DNA of 64,000 nt from Arundinibacter roseus (GTDB lineage: Bacteria > Bacteroidota > Bacteroidia > Cytophagales > Spirosomataceae), in assembly GCF_004348825.1 (NCBI RefSeq), contig NZ_SMJU01000015.1, positions 22,948 through 86,947 of the forward strand, written 5' to 3'. A model generated the notes under the pieces. It was not told where the DNA came from, did no database searches, and was given only the letters and a program-made list of their open reading frames with translations. Positions within the stretch are counted from its first letter, which is position 1; each line of letters begins with the position of its first letter. Position numbers and translations under genes: made by a program. Positions 44,283-53,900 of the stretch are shown one piece after another.

Positions 44283-44492
44283 ATGAAGCATTCACCCGAA
44301 TTTAGATCCAAACGGGAAGAGGAACGTGCAGCCGTAAAGAAAACCACCGGATATAAAGTGTGGAGTGTGGCTTTTACGATTTTCTATCCCTTTATTGCCG
44401 TATTTACGTTTCTGTTTTCCGGCCTTGTCATGGTCTTTTCCGGCATTTCGCAGGCATTAGCTTACATCTTCAATAAAATTGTCCGCAAATAA
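44283..44492 (+). CDS. Small membrane protein
   Basis: A 69-residue protein with a charged N-terminus (KREEERAAVKKTTG) and a hydrophobic C-terminal two-thirds probably forming two helices (WSVAFTIFYPFIAVFTFLF and GLVMVFSGISQALAYIF). The ATG at 44283 lies six bases past the LysM stop. It overlaps the next gene by 14 bases. Function unknown; operon context with cell-wall genes. Confidence 0.6.
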   Translation: MKHSPEFRSKREEERAAVKKTTGYKVWSVAFTIFYPFIAVFTFLFSGLVMVFSGISQALAYIFNKIVRK

Positions 44493-45267
44493 TCCCGTCT
44501 CGTCCTACGTAGCCGATTTGCTCGAACGAAAGGTTGAGCAGTACAATCGACCCGTTTTTATTCCGCACGACCCGATCAGTATTCCGCACCGGTTCAGCCT
44601 TTTGCAGGATATTGAAATTATGGGCTTTTGGGCCTCAATTCTGGCCTGGGGACAGCGTAAAACGATTATCAACAAGTGCCTTGAACTGGAATCGTTGATG
44701 GATCATGCGCCCTACGACTTTGTACGAAATCATCAGGAAAGTGATTTGAAGCGCTTCTTGGCTTTCAAACACCGAACCTTTAATGCCACGGATACGCTCT
44801 ATTTCCTGCATTTTTTTCATACATTCTACCAAAGCCACACCTCACTCGAAGAGGCGTTTCTGATTCCGGAATCAACAAATCAACTGACTGTTGAGCCGCT
44901 CCTGATTGCTTTTCATAATCAATTTTGTGGATTGGAAGACTTCCCGCCACGCACCGCCAAACACATTGCCACCCCGCTGCGAAAATCTTCCTGTAAGCGG
45001 CTGAATATGTTTTTGCGCTGGATGGTGCGTCACGATGACCGCGGGGTAGACTTTGGTTTATGGAAAACGATACAGCCGGCTCAGCTTATTGCGCCCTGTG
45101 ATGTACATGTAGACCGCGTAGCCCGCCACCTGGGGCTGATTCAACGCCCTAAAACCGACTGGCAAACGGCCGTAGAGCTAACCGCCACGCTCCGAACGCT
45201 TGATCCGCATGACCCCGTGAAGTACGATTTTGCGCTTTTTGGGTTAGGAATTGAGGGGTTTGTGTAA
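44479..45267 (+). CDS. TIGR02757-family protein
   Basis: A 262-residue conserved protein (TIGR02757/DUF2400) with the family opening LLERKVEQYNRPVFI-HDPISIPH, then DIEIMGFWASILAWGQRKTII, KSSCKRLNMFLRWMVR, and APCDVHVDRVARHLGL. The C-terminal part resembles HhH-GPD DNA glycosylases, but no enzymatic role is known to me. It probably starts at the TTG at 44479, overlapping the small membrane protein. Confidence 0.85.
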   Translation: MSANNPVSSYVADLLERKVEQYNRPVFIPHDPISIPHRFSLLQDIEIMGFWASILAWGQRKTIINKCLELESLMDHAPYDFVRNHQESDLKRFLAFKHRTFNATDTLYFLHFFHTFYQSHTSLEEAFLIPESTNQLTVEPLLIAFHNQFCGLEDFPPRTAKHIATPLRKSSCKRLNMFLRWMVRHDDRGVDFGLWKTIQPAQLIAPCDVHVDRVARHLGLIQRPKTDWQTAVELTATLRTLDPHDPVKYDFALFGLGIEGFV

Positions 45268-45401
45268 GGTAAATTCCTGTTTAGAAAGCTTTTTGAGCCT
45301 TGTTCCGTTTTTCTGAAAACAAGGACCTGCCGTATACATAGAATGAACATTGAAGGCCCAGGATGGTTTATCTACTAGTCACCAATATCCTGCAACTACT
45401 T

Positions 45402-46139
45402 ATGAAATTTACTTCATTTTTGTTCGTTCTGCTAATTTTGTGTCTGTTTAACTGTCAGAGTTCTACGTCTCAGCGTCGCCCGGAGACAAATGCTGACAGT
45501 TCAGTGTATGGCAAACAAACTGCCTCTTATGATGGCATTGGGAAAACTTATTTTGGCCGTGAAATAGCGCACGTAATGGGTTTTGGTGGGGCGAGTTGGC
45601 TCGAACGCGACGAACGGCAGGAAGAGGAAAATACTGCTTTGGCCATTCAGAAAATGCCAATTTCTGCCAATAGTGTAGTGGCTGATATTGGTGCCGGAAC
45701 GGGCTACTATGCGTTCAGAATTGCAGCAGCCGTGCCTCAGGGAAAGGTGATTGCGGTAGATGTGCAGCAGGAATCGGTCGATTTTATGAAAAATAAAGCC
45801 CTGCAAGAGGGCTATAAAAATGTAGAAGTTGTGCCAGGCGGTGAGAAATCCCCCAATTTGCCGGACAATTCGGTGGACCTGGCGCTGATGGTTGACGTAT
45901 ATCATGAGTTGGAATTTCCGCACGAAATGTTGCAGGCCATTCGTCGGGCCCTGAAACCTGATGGCAAACTTCTCCTGCTCGAATACCGCACGGAAGATCC
46001 CAGCATTCCCATAAAAAAACTTCACAAACTAAGCGTGGCTCAGGCTAATAAGGAACTGGAAGCCAATGGTTTTCGATTAGTACAAAAAGGAGATTTCTTG
46101 CCAATTCAGCATTTTCTCGTGTATCAAAAACAACCTTAA
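45402..46139 (+). CDS. Class I SAM-dependent methyltransferase with lipoprotein-like signal
   Basis: A 245-residue protein. The SAM-binding motif I VADIGAGTGYYAFRIA, then VIAVDVQQESVDFM, DLALMVDVYHELEFP and LLLLEYRTED are those of UbiE-type methyltransferases. Unusually, it begins with a hydrophobic stretch and lipobox-like LFNC (Cys18), which would place it outside the cytoplasm where SAM is not expected. The frame starts at 45363, but the ATG at 45402 aligns with the signal. The substrate is unknown. Confidence 0.78.
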   Translation: MKFTSFLFVLLILCLFNCQSSTSQRRPETNADSSVYGKQTASYDGIGKTYFGREIAHVMGFGGASWLERDERQEEENTALAIQKMPISANSVVADIGAGTGYYAFRIAAAVPQGKVIAVDVQQESVDFMKNKALQEGYKNVEVVPGGEKSPNLPDNSVDLALMVDVYHELEFPHEMLQAIRRALKPDGKLLLLEYRTEDPSIPIKKLHKLSVAQANKELEANGFRLVQKGDFLPIQHFLVYQKQP

Positions 46140-46157
46140 TTTATTATTCAAAAAACT

Positions 46158-47036
46158 TTATGGAATAGCGACACCATTTGCTTTCAGGATTTTGTGAAAA
46201 AACAGCAGTTGGTAGGGGAGTGCATTTTCCCAGTAGTCCCAGGAATGTCCGCCGGGCCGCTCAATGTAGTCGTGCGGCGTTTGATTGGCTATCAACTGCT
46301 GATGCAAATCCCGGTTGGTATCAATCAGAAAGTCGTCTACGCCAATATCCAAAATAAAGGGCAGGCCATTGGCTTTTAGCTGATCGGCCAGGGTTACCAT
46401 CGTGAAACCGGGATAGGGCGTGGAGCCTGATTTCGGTGGGCCAAGCAGACGGGCAAAATTCCCGGCTCTGGATTTGGCAAACTCTTCGGGTACTTTCCAG
46501 GTAGCAGTGTTTATGTTCATCACTCCACTCATGCTGCCGGCTGCCGCAAAAAGCTCCGGGTGGCGGCTCGAAATGTACATGGCACCATGTCCGCCCATAG
46601 ATAAGCCGGCAATGAGCCGTCCTTTTTTGTCTTTGATTGTCCGGTAGGTATGGTCAATTTGTTCAATCACTTCTTTGGAAATAAAAGTCTCGAACTGACT
46701 GGTTTTGATTTCCGGACTATCAAAATAATAGCTAGTAGGATCACCGTCGGGCGTAACGATCAGGATATTGTATTGATCTGCCAGGCGATGCAGCAGCGAC
46801 GGATCAGGTACTTTGGTCAGCCAATCGCGGAAACTTCCTGAGCCGCCATGAAGGAGATAAAGCACCGGAAACTGTTTATTGGTAGAAGTTTGGTAGCTGT
46901 TCGGAAGCACCACGGCTGCTTTCAGCGTACGGTTCATGCTCTTGCTGTATACGTCGAGTGTGTCAACTATTGCGGCATGAAGTTGACTGGAAAACAGAAA
47001 AAGAACCAGCAAAAATAGATAGTATCGGGTTTTCAT
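46158..47036 (-). CDS. Exported esterase (alpha/beta hydrolase, esterase D type)
   Basis: A 292-residue protein with signal peptide (YYLFLLVLFLFSSQLHAA). Nucleophile Ser in GLSMGGHGAMY, oxyanion region LYLLHGGSGS, and catalytic His in GGHSWDYWENALP. It belongs to the esterase D/feruloyl-esterase/mycolyltransferase-like family. Likely periplasmic or secreted hydrolysis of carbohydrate or acyl esters; the exact substrate is not readable. It converges on the methyltransferase gene. Confidence 0.85.
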   Translation of the reverse strand: MKTRYYLFLLVLFLFSSQLHAAIVDTLDVYSKSMNRTLKAAVVLPNSYQTSTNKQFPVLYLLHGGSGSFRDWLTKVPDPSLLHRLADQYNILIVTPDGDPTSYYFDSPEIKTSQFETFISKEVIEQIDHTYRTIKDKKGRLIAGLSMGGHGAMYISSRHPELFAAAGSMSGVMNINTATWKVPEEFAKSRAGNFARLLGPPKSGSTPYPGFTMVTLADQLKANGLPFILDIGVDDFLIDTNRDLHQQLIANQTPHDYIERPGGHSWDYWENALPYQLLFFHKILKANGVAIP

Positions 47037-47150
47037 ATAGATATTCAGGATTTAGTATTACACGGCAGGTGAGAAATAGAAAAGCAGATGGAAAGATATT
47101 TTCAGAAAGCTGTTATTGAAATAGATAAAGAAACAGATCAATTTTTAAAA

Positions 47151-47188
47151 AATGAGCGGACGTAGAATTTCCCCTACGTCCGCTCATT
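47151..47188 (-). terminator. Terminator of the ThuA/sugar dehydrogenase gene
   Basis: AATGAGCGGACGTAG and CTACGTCCGCTCATT form a 15-bp stem with an 8-base loop; on the minus strand it is followed by TTTTAAAAATTG. Confidence 0.85.
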
Positions 47189-47213
47189 GAATTTAAAATA
47201 TACTCCTTAACAA

Positions 47214-50200
47214 TTACATCGCGCCATTGATAAATTCAAGGGTGCCAATGGAGTACAAGGGTTTGTTGTTGGCATTAGGATTGGTAAATACCAGATATAG
47301 GTTGCGTTGCCGGCGGTCGGCAGGAACCTGCAAGGGAATCTCCACCTCACCCATGGTGTCTTCGCTAATTTCCACCGAGCCGATTTTTGGGCCTTTGGGT
47401 GAATCTACGCGAATTTCCAACGTACCCCCTACGGTCATTCCCTTAGCGGTGAATGCGCTCACTTTCAGCTTGGTAATGCCTGTCAGATCCAGATTTTCGT
47501 AAAGTACATAGCCACCGTTTGCAGTGGCAACTACGACCTCGTTTCCGGTGGGGAGTTTGTATTTCATGAAGTCTTTGCCCGAATCAAATGAGGTTGCACT
47601 CATTTTTGCCGGGCGCAGAGCGATGGAACTCATGCCGGTCATCGGTCCAATTTCTCCATTTCCTTTGTCGGTATACGTAGCCGTAAAAATGTACGATCCT
47701 TCCTTGGCTTTTACTTCGGGCACATACGCACCTTTAAGAGCCATTTGGTTTTGGGGCTTCGTGCTTGCAAGTGACAGAATGTAGGTTACCATATTTTCGG
47801 CATCTTCCTGCTTCAGCTGCGGGTGAGCGGCCATTGCCTGTTCGCCCCACACGCCCCCACCGCCTTTGATTATTTTCTCAGAAAGTTTTTTCACGGCATT
47901 GCGGTCGCGCTGATATTTTTTTGCAACATCCAGGTAGGCCGGTCCAATAGACTTTTTGTCAACGCTGTGGCAGGCTTTGCAGTCGCTCAATTCGATCAAA
48001 CGGCGGCCCGTAGAGAATCCGGTTCCGGTCTGATGGCCGAGTACCGTTTTATCAAAACCTTCCATATAGTTGACATTCATCAAAACTTCCTCAGCGGCAA
48101 TCGTGCCCTTAGCCAGGCTACCATCTTCTTTATCAGTTACTTTTACCTCGTATTCGACAGGTTTTTTGTCCCAATAAAAAGACTTATTTCCCTTAATGGC
48201 GATGTCTACTTTTGGTACATCGTTTCCGACTTTTATGATAACCTCAGACGTTCCGGAATTACCGGCAGCATCCGTCACTTTCAGAACGGCCGTATATTCT
48301 CCCGGCTTGGTGTAGGTATATTTAGGATTAGCCTGTGTGCTTTTTGGGAGCCCTTTTCCGAACGTCCACTCATACTTAATGGCGTCCTTGTCGTAGTCTA
48401 GTGAGCCTTCTGACGAAAAAGCCACGGTCAAAGGAGCGGCCCCAACGGGCTTGTCTGCTTTGGTAACAGCTACCGGCGGGCGGTTTCCGGCATTGTAGGT
48501 GATGTGCGATAAGCGGGCGTCTTCGTTTTGGGCAAACCAGTTGCTGCCGTATTCGAGCAGATACAGTGAGCCATCTTTCGCAAACTGCATGTCCATCGGG
48601 TGATTAAAAGTTGTGGAGGGCATGAACTTCTCCATTTGTACAAAATCACCTTCCTTGGTCATTGTTACCGGATTAATCCAGCCCCTCATCCATTCGTAGG
48701 CAAAGAATTTGCCGTCGTAGTACTTTGGAAAGCGCACCTTGCTGTCGGCATAATCATCATAATAATACACAGGACCCGCCATGGCATTCCGCCCGCCTTT
48801 GCCTACAATTTCTCCAAATTCAGGAGAGTCGGCATACGGGTAATAAATAAATGCTTTCTGTGCAGGAGGAAGCTCTCTTAATCCGGTGATATTTGGAGCA
48901 GGATTAATCGGTTTTGCCGGATCAAAATAGGGGCCGGAAGTGCTGTCCGCAAAGTTGAAATCACGGTAGGGGCGGTTGTCAGCCACAAAAAGCGGCCAGC
49001 CAAAATAACCTGCCTTACGTGCCTGATTCATTTCATCATGTCCACGGGGGCCACGCTTGGGGTTATCTTCACCTGCATCGGGGCCAACTTCACCCCAATA
49101 GAGATAGCCTGTGCGCTGATCAACGGAAATACGGTAAGGGTTACGATTCCCCATCACATAAATTTCAGGACGAGCACCTGCTGTTCCTTTTGGGAAAAGA
49201 TTTCCTTCGGGAATGTCGTACGTTCCATCGGCCTTAGGTTTGATGCGGAGAATCTTACCGCGCAGGTCATTGGTATTGCTTGATGATGTCAAAGCGCTAT
49301 ACTTTTCGCGGCCGGGACGTTGGTCGATTGGGCCAAAACCATTGGAGAAGAACGGATTGGTGTTATCTCCGGTGGAAAGAAACAAATTCCCTTCCTTATC
49401 CCAGGCAATAGAGCCTCCCGTATGGCAGCAGTCATTCTGACCACCGATACGATTTTCAGCAACATTCAGGATTAGTTGCTCGGTATTCATCAAAAGTTGA
49501 TTGTTGGCATCATCCCATTTGATCCGAACCAACCGGTTGTTGGTGTCAGGCTTAACGGCTGAATAGTAGAGGTATACCCAGCTGTTATTCTTAAAATCAG
49601 GATCAATATTGATACCCATCAAGCCATACTCGCGTTCAAAGTGAACGGGAATATTTGTTACCAGATTTGTTTTTTCTGTCTTTGGGTCATAAACTTTTAC
49701 ACCTCCCTTGCGCTCTGTAAACAGCACTTTACCGTTATCAAGCACCACAAGTTCCGTTGGTTCATCCAGGTTACTTACAAGTACTTTTTTGGTAAAACGA
49801 TTTTCTTCGGGCGGTACCATCGAATAGGCTTTGGAATAATCCAGTTTGGACGCCATTGCCCAATTTAGCCCGCCAGACAAATGCTTTACAAAAACGGGCT
49901 CGCTGAAAGTTTCGTCCGTATGACCAAAGTTTGTATAAAAAGCTTTTCCACCATCATATTCATGAAACCATGACATCGGGTGGTTATCGCCCATTTTTCC
50001 TTCTTTATAACTTTTCTCGTCAATTTTAACAAGAACAGTTACTTTGTCGTTAAAATTTTTGAAATCATAAAACTCATCTTTGATGGTCCATTTGTCAGGA
50101 AACCCCTCCATCGACGGATGGTTTTTATTAACCACATAGGCTTCTCCCGTTTGTACGTTCGGATTGCCCGGGTGGCTGGCAAATTGTCCGCCAGACAATT

Positions 50201-50600
50201 TATTGTACCACGGCCAACCATATTCAGTATCGGTGGCTGCATGAATTCCCACATACCCGCCACCGGCCTGAATATAGCGTTCAAAAGCTACCTGTTGAGT
50301 AGGATTAAGAACGTCTCCGGTAGTACTCAGGAAAACTACGGCCTGATACTTTTTAAGGTTTTCTTCTGTAAATGCAGCCGAGTTTTCGGTGGTATCTACC
50401 GCAAATCCTTGTTCTTTACCCATTTTGAACAGCCGCGCCTGTCCCGCCGGAATAGAAGCGTGCCGAAATCCGGCAGTTTTTGAAAATACCAGAATTCGTT
50501 TAGCCGGCGTCTGAGCCGCTACGAATCCTGTGCCCATTCCCCAAAAGACCACTAGCGCTGCCAGTCCTCTGAGTAAGGTTTTGTTACATGATGAAAACAT
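47214..50600 (-). CDS. Exported ThuA - sugar dehydrogenase - PKD - cytochrome c multidomain protein
   Basis: A 1128-residue secreted or periplasmic protein. A signal peptide ends FVAAQ. Then comes ThuA (about 34-250: ILVFSKTAGFRHASI, GGGYVGIHAATDTEY), a GSDH/PQQ-type sugar dehydrogenase propeller (about 275-700: GLMGINIDPDF, CHTGGSIAWDKEG, GNRNPYRISVDQ), PKD (about 715-800: YEWTFGKG, PGEYTAVLKV), a cytochrome c (Cys874, Cys877, His878 in CKACH), and a C-terminal carbohydrate-binding-like domain (about 1010-1128). It could oxidise sugars and pass electrons to the attached haem. Such fusions recur in Bacteroidota and Planctomycetes. Confidence 0.88.
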   Translation of the reverse strand: MFSSCNKTLLRGLAALVVFWGMGTGFVAAQTPAKRILVFSKTAGFRHASIPAGQARLFKMGKEQGFAVDTTENSAAFTEENLKKYQAVVFLSTTGDVLNPTQQVAFERYIQAGGGYVGIHAATDTEYGWPWYNKLSGGQFASHPGNPNVQTGEAYVVNKNHPSMEGFPDKWTIKDEFYDFKNFNDKVTVLVKIDEKSYKEGKMGDNHPMSWFHEYDGGKAFYTNFGHTDETFSEPVFVKHLSGGLNWAMASKLDYSKAYSMVPPEENRFTKKVLVSNLDEPTELVVLDNGKVLFTERKGGVKVYDPKTEKTNLVTNIPVHFEREYGLMGINIDPDFKNNSWVYLYYSAVKPDTNNRLVRIKWDDANNQLLMNTEQLILNVAENRIGGQNDCCHTGGSIAWDKEGNLFLSTGDNTNPFFSNGFGPIDQRPGREKYSALTSSSNTNDLRGKILRIKPKADGTYDIPEGNLFPKGTAGARPEIYVMGNRNPYRISVDQRTGYLYWGEVGPDAGEDNPKRGPRGHDEMNQARKAGYFGWPLFVADNRPYRDFNFADSTSGPYFDPAKPINPAPNITGLRELPPAQKAFIYYPYADSPEFGEIVGKGGRNAMAGPVYYYDDYADSKVRFPKYYDGKFFAYEWMRGWINPVTMTKEGDFVQMEKFMPSTTFNHPMDMQFAKDGSLYLLEYGSNWFAQNEDARLSHITYNAGNRPPVAVTKADKPVGAAPLTVAFSSEGSLDYDKDAIKYEWTFGKGLPKSTQANPKYTYTKPGEYTAVLKVTDAAGNSGTSEVIIKVGNDVPKVDIAIKGNKSFYWDKKPVEYEVKVTDKEDGSLAKGTIAAEEVLMNVNYMEGFDKTVLGHQTGTGFSTGRRLIELSDCKACHSVDKKSIGPAYLDVAKKYQRDRNAVKKLSEKIIKGGGGVWGEQAMAAHPQLKQEDAENMVTYILSLASTKPQNQMALKGAYVPEVKAKEGSYIFTATYTDKGNGEIGPMTGMSSIALRPAKMSATSFDSGKDFMKYKLPTGNEVVVATANGGYVLYENLDLTGITKLKVSAFTAKGMTVGGTLEIRVDSPKGPKIGSVEISEDTMGEVEIPLQVPADRRQRNLYLVFTNPNANNKPLYSIGTLEFINGAM

Positions 50601-50652
50601 ACGAATAATTGGAGTTAGATTAATATTGTATCAAAATAGTACAATAAGGGTT

Positions 50653-50660
50653 CAAATATA
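50653..50660 (-). promoter_or_regulatory. -7 box for the ThuA/sugar dehydrogenase gene
   Basis: CAAATATA reads TATATTTG on the minus strand, a full TAnnTTTG match, 52 bases before the ATG at 50600. Confidence 0.45.
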
Positions 50661-50872
50661 CTCAGGAAAACGTTACAGGTCGGGGAAAATGTATGATTCT
50701 ATAAAGAACTTCCTGTGATTTTGTCCATTTCAGTAAAAGAGGAATCGACATATTTTTTACCATAAATATTTGGGGATCTTGAAAATGAACAAAAGGTTAG
50801 GATAAACTTTGTACTCTTTCAGTGAGCACTAGCTATTTTTGAGATAATGAAAGGAGACTATTGAGTGCTTTG

Positions 50873-50916
50873 TAAAAAAAACTCCGCAACAACTACTATC
50901 GGCAGCGATTACGGAG
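50873..50916 (-). terminator. Terminator of the large adhesin gene
   Basis: ACTCCG and CGGAGT arms around a 24-base loop, followed on the minus strand by a run of eight T. The adhesin stop is at 50955. Confidence 0.6.
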
Positions 50917-50954
50917 TTCTTTGTATGAAATTAAAGTAGCAAGAAATTCTTTCC

Positions 50955-53900
50955 TTACAACTTCACCCGTTTCAGTGTAAACGGTACGCAGATTTCTACC
51001 GGACAGCAATCCTGTACGGCCAGAATAATGGGGCAGCAGCCTTCGGCAGGGCAGCTGCCTGCGCTTGATGTAAAGGTATATTCGTAGCTTCCTGGCTCGG
51101 TTTCGGTGGCTGATAGCGTGTTACCTATGGCTACCTGTACAGGCTGTCCACCTTGTACTTTACGAAACCAAACCACATTGGAATACTGCATCGGAACGGC
51201 TAACTCAATGGTGCTGCTTTGTCCCCGGCATAATAAAATCGGAACGGTGAAACACTCGCGGTCGATGTCGTCTTCGCTTTCGTTGCCATTGTCGGGAGTG
51301 CTGTCAATGTCTTTTTCGTTCATTTTTGATATTTCGGCGGTGTTAAACCATACACCCTCTGCCACAACCTTTACGGCAATGGAGAGTATAGCTGTATCTC
51401 CAACGGCGAGGTTGCCGACTTGCCAGATTCCCGTTGCAGCCGTATAATTTCCCTGCGCCGTAGCATGAGTCATGTACTGCACCCCTGCGTTGAGCAGATC
51501 GGTAACTTCCACACCGGTAGCATTGCCTTCCCCTTCGTTCCATACCCGGATGGTATAGTTGATCGTTTCGCCAATCATCGCCAGTTTTTTATCAATTGAT
51601 TTATCCAAAGCGAGGTCATAGCGCTTGTCGCAGGTTACGATCGTTGGGTTAATTAATGCATCAGCACTGGCGCAGCCGGTGGCAACGTTCGTCACAAGTA
51701 TCACCGCTGAGCTATCGGCAAGTGGCAGGGTAAAGGATACTGTGCCCCCGTTGCCGGTAATGTCGTTGGCTTCCTGCAAAATGCCCTGAGGAATCGGTCC
51801 GTTGCCAATTGAAGACAATCCGTTGGCTAACACGACATTGAAAGTTCCAGAGGTTTGGATGGTCAGTGTAACAGTGTAGGTTGTCGAATCCACACAGACG
51901 GGCTCAGTACTCATCGTAAATTTGGGCAGAGGCAAGACCGTGTATCGCTTTTCAGCAAATGGACGGCAACCTGTGGGTAGTGCCGTTGTGTCATCGGCAA
52001 TGAGGTACATATAGTAGGTCACGGGTGTCGTACCGCTATTGGCCGGGAACTGACTGCCGGGTAAGCCAATTGGCCAACTGACGAGAGAATCAATTGGTGT
52101 GAGGGTTTCGATCAGTTCACCGCCTGAGTACACAGTGGCAGATGTTTGGGGAGAGGTGAAGCGAACGAGTTTTACCGGAAGATTAGTACCGATTTTGGCA
52201 CTTAACGCTTCGCCATAGTAGCCTGAACATAGAGTGTCTGATGCATTTCCGACTAAACTAAATACTGGGCAGGGTGTATCACAGGCTTGGCGTTCAACAA
52301 GAAGTGTTGCCTGACAATCGCCGTTAGTCAATACAAATGTATACATGCCAGGAATGCTCATGCCGCTGATTTGACCCGCAGGGGTTACGGTTGCCGTGTT
52401 TCCTGCGGCTGCGGCCCAGGTGCCGTTGACAAACAAGGGTAGGGTGAGGGTGTCTTCGCAGGTGGCAAGGTTGCTGAGAGTAATTGAACCTTTCAATACA
52501 AAAACCGTATCCGAACAAGTGCTGCCAAGTCCTGCGTCAAGTAGGATATACGTATAAATACCATCGTTTGTTAAGCCGGTAACCAGGCCGGAGCTAATGT
52601 CGATACTTCCTCCCGGATTTCCGGCGCCGGCAATCCATTGCTGCTCAGGTGTGGCATCAGGCAGATTTACTTCTGATGTAGGGCTGCACAGGAAAACATC
52701 GTTTCCGGCTTCGGGTTTTACACAGTCAATGTTACAATCCCGAAAAGGGATTTGAATCAGTGTATCTGTAAAACAATCTTCACTGGCAAATAACCGGATG
52801 TAGTAGGTTTGACCGGCAGGCGCCCCGGGATTGGGCAAACCACTGATGGCAAGATTCGTACCCGTTAAATTGGTGGCTGCTGCGTAATTGCTCAACTCGC
52901 CCGGCGACGTAGCATAGGTATAGCGAGCTGCATTTTGTAAACCACTCAGAGCAAACGACGCATCATTATTGGTGTTCAGGTTGGTACAGGTTGCGGCCGA
53001 AATCGTGATGGAACCTAACTCCGGCCTAATGCAGGGGGAAAGGAGCGCGGCATCTATGGTCGGGTTGTCTTTATTGAGCCCACCCAAGGCCGGATCAAGG
53101 CTTACGACATCACTTAGGCCATCGGTAGAAAAGTCGCTGTCGGTAGCATCGTTGCCTATGTTCTTTTTATCGCTGATTTCGCAGCTGTCCGGCAAAGTCG
53201 TCAGGTCAATTTGTACGATGTAATCGCCTTTGGGAAGATTGGTAAAGCCGTACGCGCCTGCAGTTGATGTTTGGGTGCTGTCGAGTTTTTGAGCTGGTAA
53301 ATTATTTACTGCCGACCAGAGAATTATTTTAATGGCTTCAACTCCCGGCTCATCGTCATCCTGCTGCCCGTTGTCGTTGAGATCTTTCCAGACAAAATCT
53401 CCCAAAGAACCGGTAGGTACCAGACAATTCTGTGTGGCCGTGGTGGAATCAATGCAGCCGTTCAGGCTAACGATCAGCTTCACGGTATCACCGGATGCAA
53501 TGCCGATGACGGTATTTCCTGAAAGTGTTCCTTTATTGGCGGTTACCGTTGCGTTTGGAGTGGCGGTAAAGGCAATGTCAAAAGTTAGACCGTCTGTTGA
53601 GCAGGTAGTTGCCGAAATCGAAATTTCCGGTTTTTCATTCACCGTCACGGTTATTTCCGCAGGCTGACTGACGCAATCCGAGGCTTGGTCGGTACAGGTA
53701 GCGTAGTAGGTTTTGGTAGCCGTCGGGCTGACGGTCAGACTGGCGAGGGGTTGGTTCAATGCCTGATCGGCGAAAAAGGTGACAGTTCCTGTGCATCCGC
53801 TTGCTGATAGCGTCGTGCTTTCTCCCACACAAATAGCCGTCGGTGTGGCAGCAAGTGTGGGAGGCGTAGTGGTGGGGCAATCACAGTCTTTGGTGATTGT

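Larger units (their letters stand above)
50601..50954. other. 354-base gene-free gap between two large exported genes
   Basis: It holds the -7 box at 50653 for the ThuA gene, a small palindrome ATTGTA/TACAAT near 50627-50645, and the adhesin terminator at 50873. No ORF or RNA was recognised in the AT-rich remainder. Confidence 0.5.
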
